Shown here: positions 1-11,495 of the stretch, one piece after another
How the letters are laid out: the number at the start of each line of letters is the position of its first letter
Position numbering within the stretch: position 1 is the first letter of the stretch
Origin: Fragum whitleyi
Taxonomy: Eukaryota > Mollusca > Bivalvia > Cardiida > Cardiidae
Assembly: GCA_948146395.1 (NCBI GenBank)
Contig: OX411543.1
Span: 48,584,517 to 48,648,516, forward strand
Length of the DNA: 64,000 bases
Direction of reading: 5' to 3'
Program-made: the position numbers and the translations under genes
The notes under the pieces: generated by a model
Told to the model about the DNA's origin: nothing
What the model saw: only the letters and a program-made list of their open reading frames with translations
Database searches by the model: none

Positions 1-515
1 AAAGCTCCGGCATTCTCAAACATTTATAAAACCAGATCTCGCAGCAGTGGTCGTAATGCGGCACCGAAGGTTGGGTCCAATGAGAGAAAGTCGTTTTCTT
101 ACATAAGCTGCAGCCTTTGGAATCGCTTACCAGTCGATATCAACCTATAGAGTCACTTTCTCAATTCAAAGTTTAAATTAAAGGTCATTTAAGCAAAGCT
201 TTGAAATTCTTAAGTTTATTTTACCGCGATAAAAATATTGTGATAATATCAATATTTAATAATTTCCAGAGAAAATCACAATGTCCCTCTTTGTCGGCCA
301 CACTCTTGCATAGGACCACAATGGAAATGAGAGATTACCTTTCTTTTTTTTTTGCGTTATCCGAGGTAGGGAAGTTGCAGACATGGTATCTATTTGATAT
401 CTGTGATCATGGGTTTTATGTTATTTTATATGCTTGCTACTATGTGATCCTTAATTTCATGTTTAACGATGTAATAGCATGTATCTTTACCTAAATAAAA
501 CCTATCTATGTCAAA
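1..515 (+). pseudogene. 3' end of a LINE reverse-transcriptase ORF plus 3' tail
   Basis: Frame 1 from base 1 reads as the C-terminal tail of a non-LTR retrotransposon ORF2. The visible core is TRSRSSGRNAAPK followed by RKSFSYISCSLWNRLPVDIN, the familiar 'K-S-F-x-Y-x-x-x-x-L-W-N-x-L-P' ending seen in CR1/Jockey-like elements. A TAG follows at about 150, and the same frame continues with FLNSKFKLKV, so the copy is inactivated near its natural end. An AT-rich stretch with an AATAAA-like end near 494-500 looks like the 3' UTR. The rest of the element lies outside the window. Clade assignment is inference. Confidence 0.6.
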
Positions 516-862
516 TATAAACATCATGGTCAAGGGCTTACGTGAAGGCAGAATCAAAGTCAAAAGACTAGGCGTCAATCATTAACCTAGTATCGAACAA
601 GACCTTATGATACAATATTTCAGAAAGTAGATCAAAGATTAAGGTCAAATGGTCAACATCACCAAGATCAAATAGAACCATCTACCTACCTTTATAATTG
701 ACTGAATACAGTCATGGATAACAATTCAATATTGAAGAAAGTAGGTCAAACTTCAGGATCGAGTTCAATGGTTCGATATAATGCCAGAATCAGAATCATT
801 CAACTGCCAACATCCTTTAGTTATATAACATAGTTCTTGGCCTAAAATTCGAAAATTAGAAA
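516..862. other. unassigned intergenic stretch
   Basis: AT-rich sequence with scattered 'aaggtcaa' motifs of the sort common in bivalve repeats. I see no exon, hairpin or tandem structure. Confidence 0.4.
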
Positions 863-3250
863 CACCCCCTAAGAACTGTTACAACGGACAAATACCTCTG
901 CATGAAAACGTGTTAAGGATTCGCAATGAAAACTGTTAAGGCGTCTGCTAATTTGTTTGAATACATGTCGGATTCGACAATATTTGTACATCCAGAAGAC
1001 ACGTTAGTCTTTTTATATATTCCTATTCCATTCCTTAGAAAATGAATAATCCTGATCGAAATATTTTTGATATTGATATTTCGGTAAAAAAGAGTTTTGA
1101 TGTAAATTTGATCGAAAAACAGTGTTTCGTCTACTTCTTTTTAGAAATTTAGAAGAAAAAGAAGAAATACTGAAACATTTTATCTGTTTTGCGTAAAAAA
1201 AACCCTCAGTCTACTCTATTATACCCGCTATATAAAGGGAATGTCTTCTGTTTCGAAACTTATATGCATTATTTCATTTTTATGCGTATGTTACGGACTC
1301 TGCCTAATTCTTTTGGTATGTTACAGTATCTTCTCTACAGTGTTACAACCTCTGTCTTTGATATTGCATACAAAAATCCCAGTTTTCTTGACGCCAGGAT
1401 TTTCTAACAACACGAAAAGAAAGTGCAACGAAATCCGAATAATCTTATATCTAGGTCTTTTCTGCGAAATACGAGGTAGACGGGAAGAAAAGTCTCAAAA
1501 CTTCATTTAATTCGACATATCTAAAAATAACACTCTGATCTCCCTTTTAATTTATGAAAAACAGAATGCCTTCATTCTTTTCAATTATATCTGTCTTACT
1601 TTCAGGATAAGTAAGCACTTGCAAATGTTAATTATACGAATGCCTATACATGGTAGTCTAATAAACATCGTAAAACTTTCACCTGCTTTAAATGAAAGTG
1701 ATCTTGTCAAGAAAGTGTAAACTTAAAGTTCCAAAATTGAAATGGATTGAACATTCTCAAAATCATCGGTTTAAATCTCTTCTATAAATGACGGTGTTAC
1801 AGTTGTTCGCTCAGCATTTCTCCAATCTGAAATTTTCCTATATGAAATTTTTGTTCAAATAAATCTACTTTTGCTGTTTTTAAAAAATGTAATAAATGGG
1901 TCGTGGTGCCTATTTTATACCTAGACCTGTTTACAAATGGGTACCATCAGCCAAGCGCGTTGTGTAAGTTGCTTTTGAAATTCTAAGGAAAATATAATCC
2001 GGTAGTGAATTTATTCAAAATTATAAATCTAAGCACAAAATGGCCATGTTTCGCATTTTGATTGAAAATGGACACTAATTTGCATTGAAGTTAATACGAG
2101 AATTGAAGGGGAAAGAACCTTTATTCGCTCTATATAAAAAGTCAATCAAACCTTCGAAACTATCTCCGAGATTTGTACAAAAAAGGTCAAAACAGCTAGC
2201 CATGCTCTGATCTAAATTATTTGCTGGGAGTATAGACCCGCCGAATTACTAGTTGATTATAGTATTTAGTTGTTAAGTTTTTCGAAATCACAGGACGTCC
2301 ATTAGAGCCTAGAACGCTCTAACGCCTCCTTCCCAGCGGAAAAGTTCAAGAACTGGTTCTAGAACGTGAATTGGCAATTCAAGAACAGTCAAACTAGCTC
2401 TTGAATCAGTTCAAGAACTAGTTCTTGTACTAGATATCGAACCAGTTCTGAAATTTGAGTTCAAGGGTTGAGATGATTTCACCATAAGGCTCTTTTTGCA
2501 TTAATACTTTACCGCCCTGACTCTAATGCTGCAACGAGTATATTGTAATCAAATTTCCTTGTTGTTTCCTTATGATCTTAGTGTAATCATTATGTGAAAG
2601 TTTGAAGTAAATCGGATAGAGATTGTGGACTCTTTAGGGAAAATAATTGTAATTGTAAGTTAACAGACGGATGGACATACAGACAGACAGACAGGAAATC
2701 ATAGCAAGAATAGCTAATAAATCCCATTCAAATACATAAAACATAAGAGATGTTTTCCATAAGAATCTGTAACCTATATTGGTGATGTAGTTACTATACT
2801 GTAACACACTCTGTCATGCACCGTAACATAAATTTTATAATATTTTTTCGATTTTTTTTTATTTTCAATTGTGATAATAGGGGAAAAAATATTACCAATT
2901 ATTCAATTGGAATTATTGTTTGATATTGAATGAAATTTCCAATATGAAACGCAATCTAAAGGCTTATAATACCTTTACTTTGAAAAATGACACACATTAC
3001 CTCTAATTTCCCTTTAATCTTCAAAGTTCTGTTTATTTGTAGGATAAGATATGTAAGTAAATGATTATGCGGAGTATAAGACTGTTAAAGCTATACTTGT
3101 CTTTTTTATATTCGATGGATAAAATATATTATTTTGACAGGCGTAGCGTTTTTGTTTTCCGTGAGTACAGAAATCGTGACTGTTTTCATTGCGAAGCCTT
3201 AACATGTTTTCATGCAGAGGTATTTGTCCGTTTTAACAGTTCTTAGGGTG
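863..3250. mobile_element. ~2.4 kb element with ~70 bp terminal inverted repeats
   Basis: The left arm (863-935) begins CACCCCCTAAGAACTGTT and reappears inverted at 3179-3250, which ends AACAGTTCTTAGGGTG. The arms share the block covering 'acaaatacctctgcatgaaaac' with few mismatches. The interior is AT-rich, without a convincing transposase; short frames at 1189-1510 have no recognisable composition. It is probably a non-autonomous DNA transposon. Exact ends and target duplication are not clear. Confidence 0.6.
2335..2470. repeat. degenerate GTTCAAGAACTAGTTC-type repeats
   Basis: Several overlapping, partly palindromic copies of 'agttcaagaactggttc' occur in about 130 bases. It is a short local repeat inside the 863-3250 element. 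Confidence 0.5.
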
Positions 3251-3712
3251 TGAGAAAGACGGCCATAATATGGACGCCACTGCATTTCGGGTCACCAAAA
3301 TGGTCCATTGCGGTGAAATATTAAATAATTTTCTTCTGTAAAACCACTTACCAGAATTTAGCCAAAATTCACAGATATCATTCTTTGGACATACTCTTTT
3401 ATATTTCATTCTCAAATTCTGATCAGGCTGATGACATGGGCGCTATCGGCTGTCGAGTCACCAAAAACGGCCCCATTTGGTGAAATATTAACAAAAGAGT
3501 CGTCTTTGAATCTTCTTAGGAGTTATATTTTGGTTTTGCGTTTCAAATTCTTTTCTGCATTTCATTGAGTTTTGATTGGATGCAAAGTATGGGAGATACA
3601 GGCTTGTGAGCTACCGGAAAATGGCCTCATAGCTTGAAATATTTTTTCTAATTTATTTAAAAAAAAAATCTTGTCTGAAACTACTGGTTAACAAGAGTGC
3701 CATCGTCACAAA
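3250..3712. repeat. diverged tandem repeat, about three ~170 bp units
   Basis: The unit 'gtcaccaaaa-nggcc-ccatt-ggtgaaatatt' occurs near 3290 and 3457, with a third weaker copy near 3610 (ccggaaaatggcctcatagcttgaaatatt). It abuts the next tandem-cored element and may be part of a larger composite. Confidence 0.45.
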
Positions 3713-4990
3713 ATACGCCGCCACTTTTCTGCTGTTTCACGAAAATAATTGTAAACACTACTTATTTTGACAGAACCAAATTCAAAATGACTAAGTTTCA
3801 TTTAAATCAAGACAAAAAGTTAGGAGGAGTTGCCTTCACAGGGCTGCAATTTCAATAAGCCCTTGACACTAAGTTTTAAGGGGGCATAATTCAGGGAAAT
3901 AAATGAGCCATAAAATCCTTAATCCATGTACATCTACAAATTATGGTGATGACATTGACCAAGTTTCATTTAAATAAAGACAAAAAGTAAGGAGGAGTTG
4001 CGTTCAAAAGGCTGCAATTTCAATAAGCCCTAGATACTAAATTTTAAGGGGGCATAATTTAGGGAAAAATTAATGAACCATAAAATCCTTACTTCATGCT
4101 CATCTACCAATTTCGGTTATAACATCCACCAAGTTTTATTTAGATCCAGCCAGAAACTTAGGAAGAGTTGCATTCACAAGGCTGCAATTTCAATAAGCCC
4201 CAGAGACTAAATTTTAAGGGGGCATAACTGAGGCAATAAGCCCCAGAGACTAAGTTTTTAAGGGGCATAACTCAGGCAAAAATCAACGAACCATGAAATC
4301 CTTCCATCACGCACATCTACCAATTGAGGTGATAACATTGACCAAGTTTCAAGAAGATCCAGCTAGAAACATAGGAGGAGTTGCGTTGACAAGAAAAGTG
4401 GACCAAGAGACGAAGTTTTAGAGGGGCATAACTCAGCCAAAATTCAACGAACCATAAAATCCTTCCTTGATGCACATCTACCAATTCAGGTGATAACATT
4501 GACCAAGTTTCAAGAAGATCCAGCTAGAAACTTAGGAGGAGTTGCGTTGACAAGAAAAGTGGACCCAGAGACTAAATTTTTAAGGGGCATAACTCAGGCA
4601 AAAATCAACGAACCATAAAATCCTTCCTTGATGCACATCTACCAATTCAGGTGATAACATTGACCAAGTTTCAAGAAGATCCAGCCAGAAACTTAGGAGG
4701 AGTTGCGTTGACAAGAAAAGTGGACCCAAAAACTAAGTTTTTAAGGGGCATAACTCAGGCAAAAATCAACGAACCATAAAATCCTTCCTTCATGCACATC
4801 TACCAATTCAGGTGATAACATTGACCAAGTTTCAAGAAGATCCAGCCAGAAACTTAGGAGGAGTTCCGTTGACAAGAAAAGTGCACGGACGTACGTACGG
4901 ACGGATGGACGGGTAGACGGATGGACGAACGGATGGACGGACGGACGGACAGAAGATGATGCCAATATACGTCCGCCTCCGGCGGCGTAT
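3713..4990. mobile_element. tandem-repeat-cored element with ATACGCCGCC ends
   Basis: It is bounded by ATACGCCGCC at 3713-3722 and the inverted GGCGGCGTAT at 4981-4990. The core holds about seven units built around 'gaccaagtttcaagaagatccagccagaa' and 'aaggggcataactcag', with a period near 160 bp in the better-preserved right half (4331, 4491, 4651, 4813). A GGAC-rich tract (4884-4953) sits just inside the right end. This layout matches tandem-repeat-containing elements described from bivalves (pearl or TRC-MITE type). The short ORFs here are repeat translations. Confidence 0.7.
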
Positions 4991-5194
4991 AAAAATCAAC
5001 CAAATTTGACGGTAATCGTTTGAACGTGTTCTCCTAGATTTCTTTCTGAAATTATGATTGGGCTAAAAATTGGCGTCATTGGCTAAAAATGGCTGCGTGT
5101 ATTGTCAAATACAAAATAATTATCTTTCTCCAAAATGAATTCTTTTATATTAATAATTTTTGTCTGGAGTAATCCTTGGATAAACTTCTCACAA

Positions 5195-6550
5195 ATGTCT
5201 TAGTGATATGATGACAATTTAAGGTTCATGTAAAGTGTTTGAGACCCAATTTTAAGGGCATTCATTTGCCAAGAAAACGCAGTATGTCCAGGAATATTAT
5301 ATATCAAAATGATGCTATTTATGAGCACAAGCAGTTGAAAAACATAAGACTGTTATAACTAAAGCGGTATAGCCAAAACATCGTGGAAAAGGGTCATTTT
5401 GTACAGAACAAGCAACTGCATGACTGTTGAATAAAATTGGCTCATATTTTAACAAAGTCTAGCCTAAAGTACCATCTAGGTAGTGCTACAACCATTGGTA
5501 TAAAACTCAGCCCTAAAACGTAGTTATGCAAGCAATTTATTTTGACTTATTTTATAAACACATATGTCATATATGTCATTCTTATTTTGAAAACGTGTAG
5601 ATCTTTTTATGGTATGGTGTGTTATCACAACATAAATAGACATTGATTGTTTATATACCTGTAAGGTTGTTTAGCAATATATCAATTTCTATTTCACAGA
5701 ATGATAAATGTATAGTAATATTGTAGATCATTGAATTAAAAAAACTATAATTTGAAATAAATCGCAGAAAATATTTCACAATATTATGGTGTGATGTTGC
5801 ACCATACCTTATATCTATTTTGAAAACAGACCAAACCGGTTTGGCATGTATGTTGACAAAATAACTGGAAATTGATTGTTTCAAAAGAGCCTTTTGAGAC
5901 TGAGTTTTATATCTAAGGTTGTAGCACTACCTGGATGGTAGATGTTAGGTATGGTGCAACAGTACACCATAATACTGTGAATTATTTTCTGTGATTTATT
6001 CAAAATTATAGTTTTTGAATTCAAAGATCTTTAACAAAATACTATATATTTATTATGCAGTGAAATAGAAATTGATATATTGCTAAACAACCTTACAGGT
6101 ATATAATCTATTAATGTCTATTGGTGTTTTGATAACACACCATACCTTACAAAGGTCTACACGTTTACAAAATTAGAATGACATATATGACATATGTATT
6201 TATAAAATAAGTCAAAATAAATTGCTTGCATAACTTCATTTTGGGCTCGAGTTTTATATCAACGTTTGTAGTAGTACCTGGGTAGTACTTTGGTCAAATA
6301 TGGGCCAATTTTATACAACTGTCTTGCAGTTGCTTGTTCGGTACAAAATGACCTTTTTCCACAATGTTTTGGCTATACCACTATATCAATGACAGTCTTG
6401 TTTTGCTTAAGTACTTATGCTAATGAATAGCTTCATTTTGATATATAATTTACCTGGAGATACTGCTTTTTCTTGGCAAATGAAGTGTTTTAAGATTGGA
6501 CCTCAAACGCTTTACATGAACCTTAAGACAGGACATCACATAGCACATGT
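5195..6550. mobile_element. large foldback element, ~610 bp arms
   Basis: The left arm (about 5195-5810) is repeated inverted at about 5935-6550. Matching landmarks are 'gtacagaacaagcaactgca' against 'tgcagttgcttgttcggtac', and 'acatatgtcatatatgtcatt' against 'aatgacatatatgacatatg'. The central spacer (about 5811-5934) contains a further copy of a piece of the arm ('gagttttatatc', near 5900 and 6250). No coding potential is evident. The arms remain close to each other, so this is either a recent foldback transposon or a locally maintained palindrome. Confidence 0.75.
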
Positions 6551-6742
6551 AGTGTAAAATTAAGATTTACATATCACATACTCTGTAAGGCAGATAAAGA
6601 AAAATCCAATCAAGCACAACCATTAAAGGAGACATTACATACATGTAAACAAGAAACATAACGAAAGCAACTAAAAGGCATAGCAGACAAGCACTGATAA
6701 AAAGAAACAAGCAAGAGATAAGCATCCCCTGATCTGCAATAC

Positions 6743-7510
6743 TCACCAGAAACCACCACAGGCAGTACAACTGCATTCTTTTCCATTCCAAAATGATAAC
6801 AGATTTTTAAACTGGTTGAAATTTGTCTCTTGTCTGAGGTGGTCCGGCAGTGAGTTCCACAGAAACGGGGCCGCATATCGGAAGCTGTTCTTTCCGAATG
6901 TTGTTGATTTCACTCTAGGGGCCTGTAAAATATTTGAGTATCCGAAATTATATGTGTTTTCTCTTTTCTAAACAAGATTATTTAAAACAGGGGGGGGGGG
7001 CATCCGGTTTAATATCTTGAAAGTTTCAACTGCCATTTTTCTGGCTTTTCTGATTTCTAAATTTTATGCAATTGACAATATGGACTCTCATAACCGTCAT
7101 AAACAAATCTTAGGGCTCTTTCTTGTATTTTCTCTATTTTAGTTGTATTTTTCTTTGAACAGAAGTGCCAGGACAATTGACAAAATTGAAATTTGACAAG
7201 ATAAATGAATGGAAAATTGTAAGTTTATTTAGTTTTGACAAGTTTCTACATATCCTTTTGAGAATATTAAGTTGCTGACCAGCCTTTTTACATATGTTTT
7301 GGATATGAAAGTCAAATGCAAGATTAAAATCAATATCTACTCCCAATAGTTTAACATCATCATCACATTCAATTTGAAAATTATTTATGATAAAAACTGT
7401 GTGCTTTTAATGGGTTTTGTTTCCAACTGCCAGAGCCTTGAACTTATCAGGGTTTGCTTGCATATAGTTAAAAGAGAACCAATCTATAAGAATTTTGCTT
7501 TCCCTCTTGT
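6743..7510 (-). pseudogene. LINE reverse transcriptase, C-terminal remnant with frameshifts
   Basis: Read on the - strand from 7500, one frame gives ILIDWFSFNYMQANPDKFK, then an in-frame stop, then KLLGVDIDFNLAFDFHI and CKKAGQQLNILKRI. A frameshift near 7150 leads to KIEKIQERALRFVYDGY, and after a C-run near 7000 the frame returns as FGKNSFRYAAPFLWNSLP. The remnant ends in WNGKECSCTACGGFW and a stop at 6743. These are classic C-terminal reverse-transcriptase and post-RT motifs of CR1/Jockey-type LINEs. At least one stop and two frame changes make it dead. The N-terminal half is absent. Confidence 0.85.
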
Positions 7511-7554
7511 TTCAGAGGAGAAGATTATTAATTAAAAGTTTACACACGAACTGA

Positions 7555-7719
7555 CGACGAATAACACACGTAATAAGCTTTGTTGGACCTAGTCCAGTTG
7601 AGCTAAAAGACCTTTTTTCTCTTGACAAATTGTGGTGGGACCGTTATGTAAATGGTTCAAATTTGCTAAAGGAGATCAATTCTGATTTATTTTTGCGCGA
7701 TAATGATATGATTATATAG
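7555..7719 (+). pseudogene. possible coding remnant with LWWDRYVNGSNLLKE
   Basis: A 54-codon open frame (no ATG) ends at a TAG at 7717-7719. It contains FVGPSPVELKDLFSLDKLWW and DRYVNGSNLLKEINSDLF, a composition far more protein-like than its surroundings. A tract ending in 'ttgtttcag' lies about 45 bases upstream, so it might be an exon. It may equally be a piece of a retroelement protein. I do not recognise the family. Confidence 0.35.
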
Positions 7720-8508
7720 AATATTCTAAAAAGAAAAACACCCCCTCCCAATCCTCTCTTGATCAATTGCTAACACAAGTTATTGAAAAATATGGTGCAT
7801 GTATAGTCCTTATCATCATTTAAATGCGAAAAAATTGGCTATGGTACTCAAGGTAGATTCCCTTTTATACTCATTATTATTTATCTTTGAAATATGTGAT
7901 TTCGTGAAATGACTCATTTGTCAAGCTATGCCATTAAATATTTCGGCTGTTTCGTGAAATTGGTTGTAATTGGCTGAGTCTCTAGCCTTTCATGCCATAG
8001 AAAGGTAAGCCTGTCCCATCTACGCTACCCTTCGATACTGCCATATCGATAGATTGAGGCAGGCTCGACAGTCAATTCATGTCATGTCAAAAACTTAGAT
8101 AAAATTTACAAGGGGCCAGTTAAGCAGTAACTTTTAAACGTTTAAAGACCTCCCAGTCTAACTTTTGAAATCATGGTAGCGAAAGAAAAGTGGTACGAAG
8201 AAGAGATACAGGGTACCAGCCGATTGAGATTTCGCTGTAAAAAAAATAAAGAAATTGGGCCCTTTTGATTTCTTAAACACAGAGTCTCAATATGGATACT
8301 GAAATTAAGGCTAATATTGAAAACCAACCAATAGAACAGTCCAATGAAGGCATTTTTAAGGTTCCTTCTGCACCTAAGGTACTTTTCATAATAACTCCCT
8401 AGATGTCGGACGGTGTATGGTTTCGGACATCTTCTCAACGAAATAAATGAATCATATTTACCAAATTGAACTGAAACGTTGTATCATAATATGCCTATTA
8501 ACGCTTTA
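7720..8508. other. unassigned intergenic stretch
   Basis: AT-rich, with no exon or clear repeat boundary. The 98-codon minus frame at 8142-8438 has low-complexity hydrophobic composition and no family resemblance, so it is not called a gene. Confidence 0.4.
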
Positions 8509-10684
8509 CAGTCAAACTGGCCCCTCGTCAAACCGGCCCCCGGTCAAACCGGCCCCAAATCGGTCAAACAGGCCCTAATATCTATTTTCCATCGGTTAAA
8601 CCGGCCCCTAAAACCGGCCCCAATATAATTAAGACAATAAAGGGTGATAATTCTATTCACGCAATGCTCCGTGTTATTTTTTTTGAAAAGTTGTGTTGAG
8701 TGTCGTCTAAGAAAAAAGAGAGACTACGAAAAATTTATTTATTCATTTAAATTGCCGATATCTCGAACTCTTTGGCATAAATAATCAACAAAATAATCAA
8801 GAAAATAATAAACAAAAGACCATTTTAAATCAGTCACTCATAATATAATTTTCATGGGGCTATTTTCGAACTTTTTTTTTATTCTTCAGGGCTTTTTCGC
8901 CTATTCCTGCGGGGCCGAATTTCGGCCCCATAATCCCAATCCAAAACGGCCCCATTTTTTTCCCAATTTGAATTAAAAATTCCCAAAGCTATGTTCCATT
9001 TTTGATTTTCTTTTTTCTAAGGAAGAATGGAAAAGTAAAAAAATGCGCTCAACGTTATTTGGAAACGATAAAAATTTACGAAAAAAAGTACGACATGTAT
9101 AAGTGCCGAATAACCATTCTTGTAAAGCTAGTCGAATACGAATAAATCGATAATATGGTTCCCGCATACGATAGCTGTAAGTCTTCGGATCGCAGGAACC
9201 CAATCTCCCGAAAATATGCATATTTTCGTATAGCTTTACTGTTTTTAATAACAAATGAAAGATCGTAGTTTCGTTGTCTAAGCGAAGATGTCAAAAATGG
9301 CGGAATTATAAAAGCAGGGATTTATGAAATAAGTTTGCGATGTTGGGCTCACACAATAGTTGATTCATCTTTCGTGAAGAGACTTTGAAAATGCCATCCC
9401 AAATCTTGTTTGATAGTTGATTAATTCGGCTGATATAGGCGACAACAATTCCCTAAAACCTTCGACCAGTAATGTAAATGGCGATAAGTCATGCCCTATT
9501 TATGACCCCGTAACTTTTTTTGAGTCCAGTTCTTCTGATCAAGTGACTAGTGAACAAACAAGTCATTGAATTTTCTACCGTTCAGCATTAACAAACTCAC
9601 ACGAATGTGAGTAGAGATCTGGGTTCAGTCACAGGTAGCCAAAATGGGTGGGGATGGTGTTAAAATTAACCATTAAAAAAAAATATATGTAAATCTTTTC
9701 ATGGATATATAATATAGCCAATATAATTATTTTGATAAAAAATATTAATATTATGTTTTTGGGTTAATGTTTGGTAATATTACACTATCCCCACCTGTGG
9801 TGCCTACCTGTGGATCCAGTCACTTGAATATATGTACACCTATTTGAAGTTCTCTCACCCAGAACACCAGACAAAACTTAATGATTATTGTTATAGATCT
9901 TGGTGACACACCCAGTTCAAAGTTGGATGACTGTGTGATGAATTCAGAGCCAAAAAAAAAGGAAACTGTACAATAAAGATTTGAGTGTCATGGGATGTGT
10001 ATAAGCTAATTTGATTATTAAAGCAAATGTTAAAATTTATACAAGTTTTATTTTTTTCCCAATTTAAGGGTTTTGTCGATATTTTTTTCCCAATTTGGGG
10101 CCAGGGGCCCTTTCCCAAAATACCTGGAAAAAGCTCTGTTCTTTTTCAAACGTTGACTTTGTATAGTTATTATTTTATAAAGCCGTTTTGAGTACAAATC
10201 TTCTTTGAAGTGTTAATGTATAATTAGTCAAATAATAGAATTGATGAGATTGTAACATTCGGTCGCTAGCGTAATGTTTCACCTTTGAATATATATTGCG
10301 AAAATTATCGATGTGATTAATAGCTATTCAACTTTGCAATACACTCAAATAATGGTAAAGAAGCTTACAAAAGAATATTTTATACACACATAATGCGGCT
10401 AAACAATTAAAAAAATGATGAAAATAGACTACCAAATTTAAAGGGTTGCATACCGGATGATAAAATGGTGCGATATGGTTTGAAAATATTATGGGAACTG
10501 AAATGAGAACTAGGTATACAAAAAGTTCCCTTTTTTATAATGTGTATACAAGCATCTCACGTAAGACCCAGAGACTTCTTTTAATTTTTAAATAGTGCTC
10601 TTGTTGCTCCCCTTTAAATAAAAAAAATATCGATCCATCAAACAATTATGACTTTCTTAAAGTCTTTACAATAAATATCACTGT

Positions 10685-10786
10685 ATGGAAGCTCTGTACG
10701 CGGCTTTGCAACGGTATTTTGAACATGACGGACTTCAGTTCGATTGCAACGTGTATGTATCAAGCTTTGAAAAAATAATCCACTAA
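10685..10786 (+). other. short protein-like ORF, possible first exon, inside the 4 kb element
   Basis: ATG at 10685 opens a 33-codon frame beginning MEALYAALQRYFEHDG and stopping at about 10784-10786. A GT donor-like string (gtgtatgta) follows after the codons for FDCN. The composition is protein-like, but no family is recognised and no partner exon was found. It may be chance. Confidence 0.2.
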
Positions 10787-11397
10787 TAGTAATAGTTTAA
10801 TTTTATATGGCGCCGTTTGTGTTTAATATTGCTTCGATTATTGGTTTTGTTATTTTTTTTTTAAAAAAAGGAGTATTTCGTTAAAGCAAAATTACACAGA
10901 AACATTGTCATATGACGTTAAAACATGAGTACCAACGGATTATTTATTCAAAGATTGTAACTTTAATGTAAGGATTATCTAAAAGGATCATATATTTAAC
11001 TCTTTTTGTACCAAAAGTGAGTGACACATTCTTTTTCAGTAATGCATATCCGACATCTTTAAGCTACCATTTCAAAGTTGTGTACATAGTTGCCAAACAG
11101 TGAATGTGAGTCTTTGCACAATATTCAAATGGTACAGATTATTGAAGTCATAATTTTTTTTTTTTTTTTTTGCATCGCATTGGTCAACAAATCGGTGACA
11201 CGGTGCGACACGGTTGTAACTGCTTGTAAAGATATAGGAAGTAACAAAAGTTTCATGCTGCCTGATCCTTCGAAGCATTCAGGCACTGATCCGAAGCTAC
11301 ACTATTTAAAATTGTTACCCCGATCTCATAACATCATTTCACTTAAGCTTTTTATGCGGGGACTGCTTTCGAACGTCTCATCTTAAAGACAGTTAAT

Positions 11398-11495
11398 TTG
11401 TTAGTGTGCCAGCCTTGGTTTGAACCCAAGACGTCGAAATTCGAATGGTTTTAAAGTTAGGTGCTCTACCAACTGACCTAATCGGGGTATTTAGG
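11398..11495 (-). repeat. tRNA-derived SINE head
   Basis: On the - strand there is an A-box-like TAGGTCAGTTGGTAGAGCAC (11461-11480), then a B-box-like GGGTTCAAACC (near 11417-11427). The acceptor stem does not pair as in a functional tRNA. A partial relative in the + direction, sharing 'ttagtgtgccagcctgggtttgatccc', lies at about 11700-11745. Confidence 0.55.

Noticed and set aside
3713..4990. CRISPR-like array
   Set aside because: Regular repeats have no unique spacers, and the genome is plainly eukaryotic.
6567..6876. 74- and 88-codon minus ORFs as genes
   Set aside because: The upstream part overlaps the LINE C-terminus in the wrong frame; the rest is low-complexity hydrophobic.
11398..11495. 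Functional tRNA gene on the minus strand
   Set aside because: Box-like motifs are present, but the insert between them is too long and the stems do not pair.
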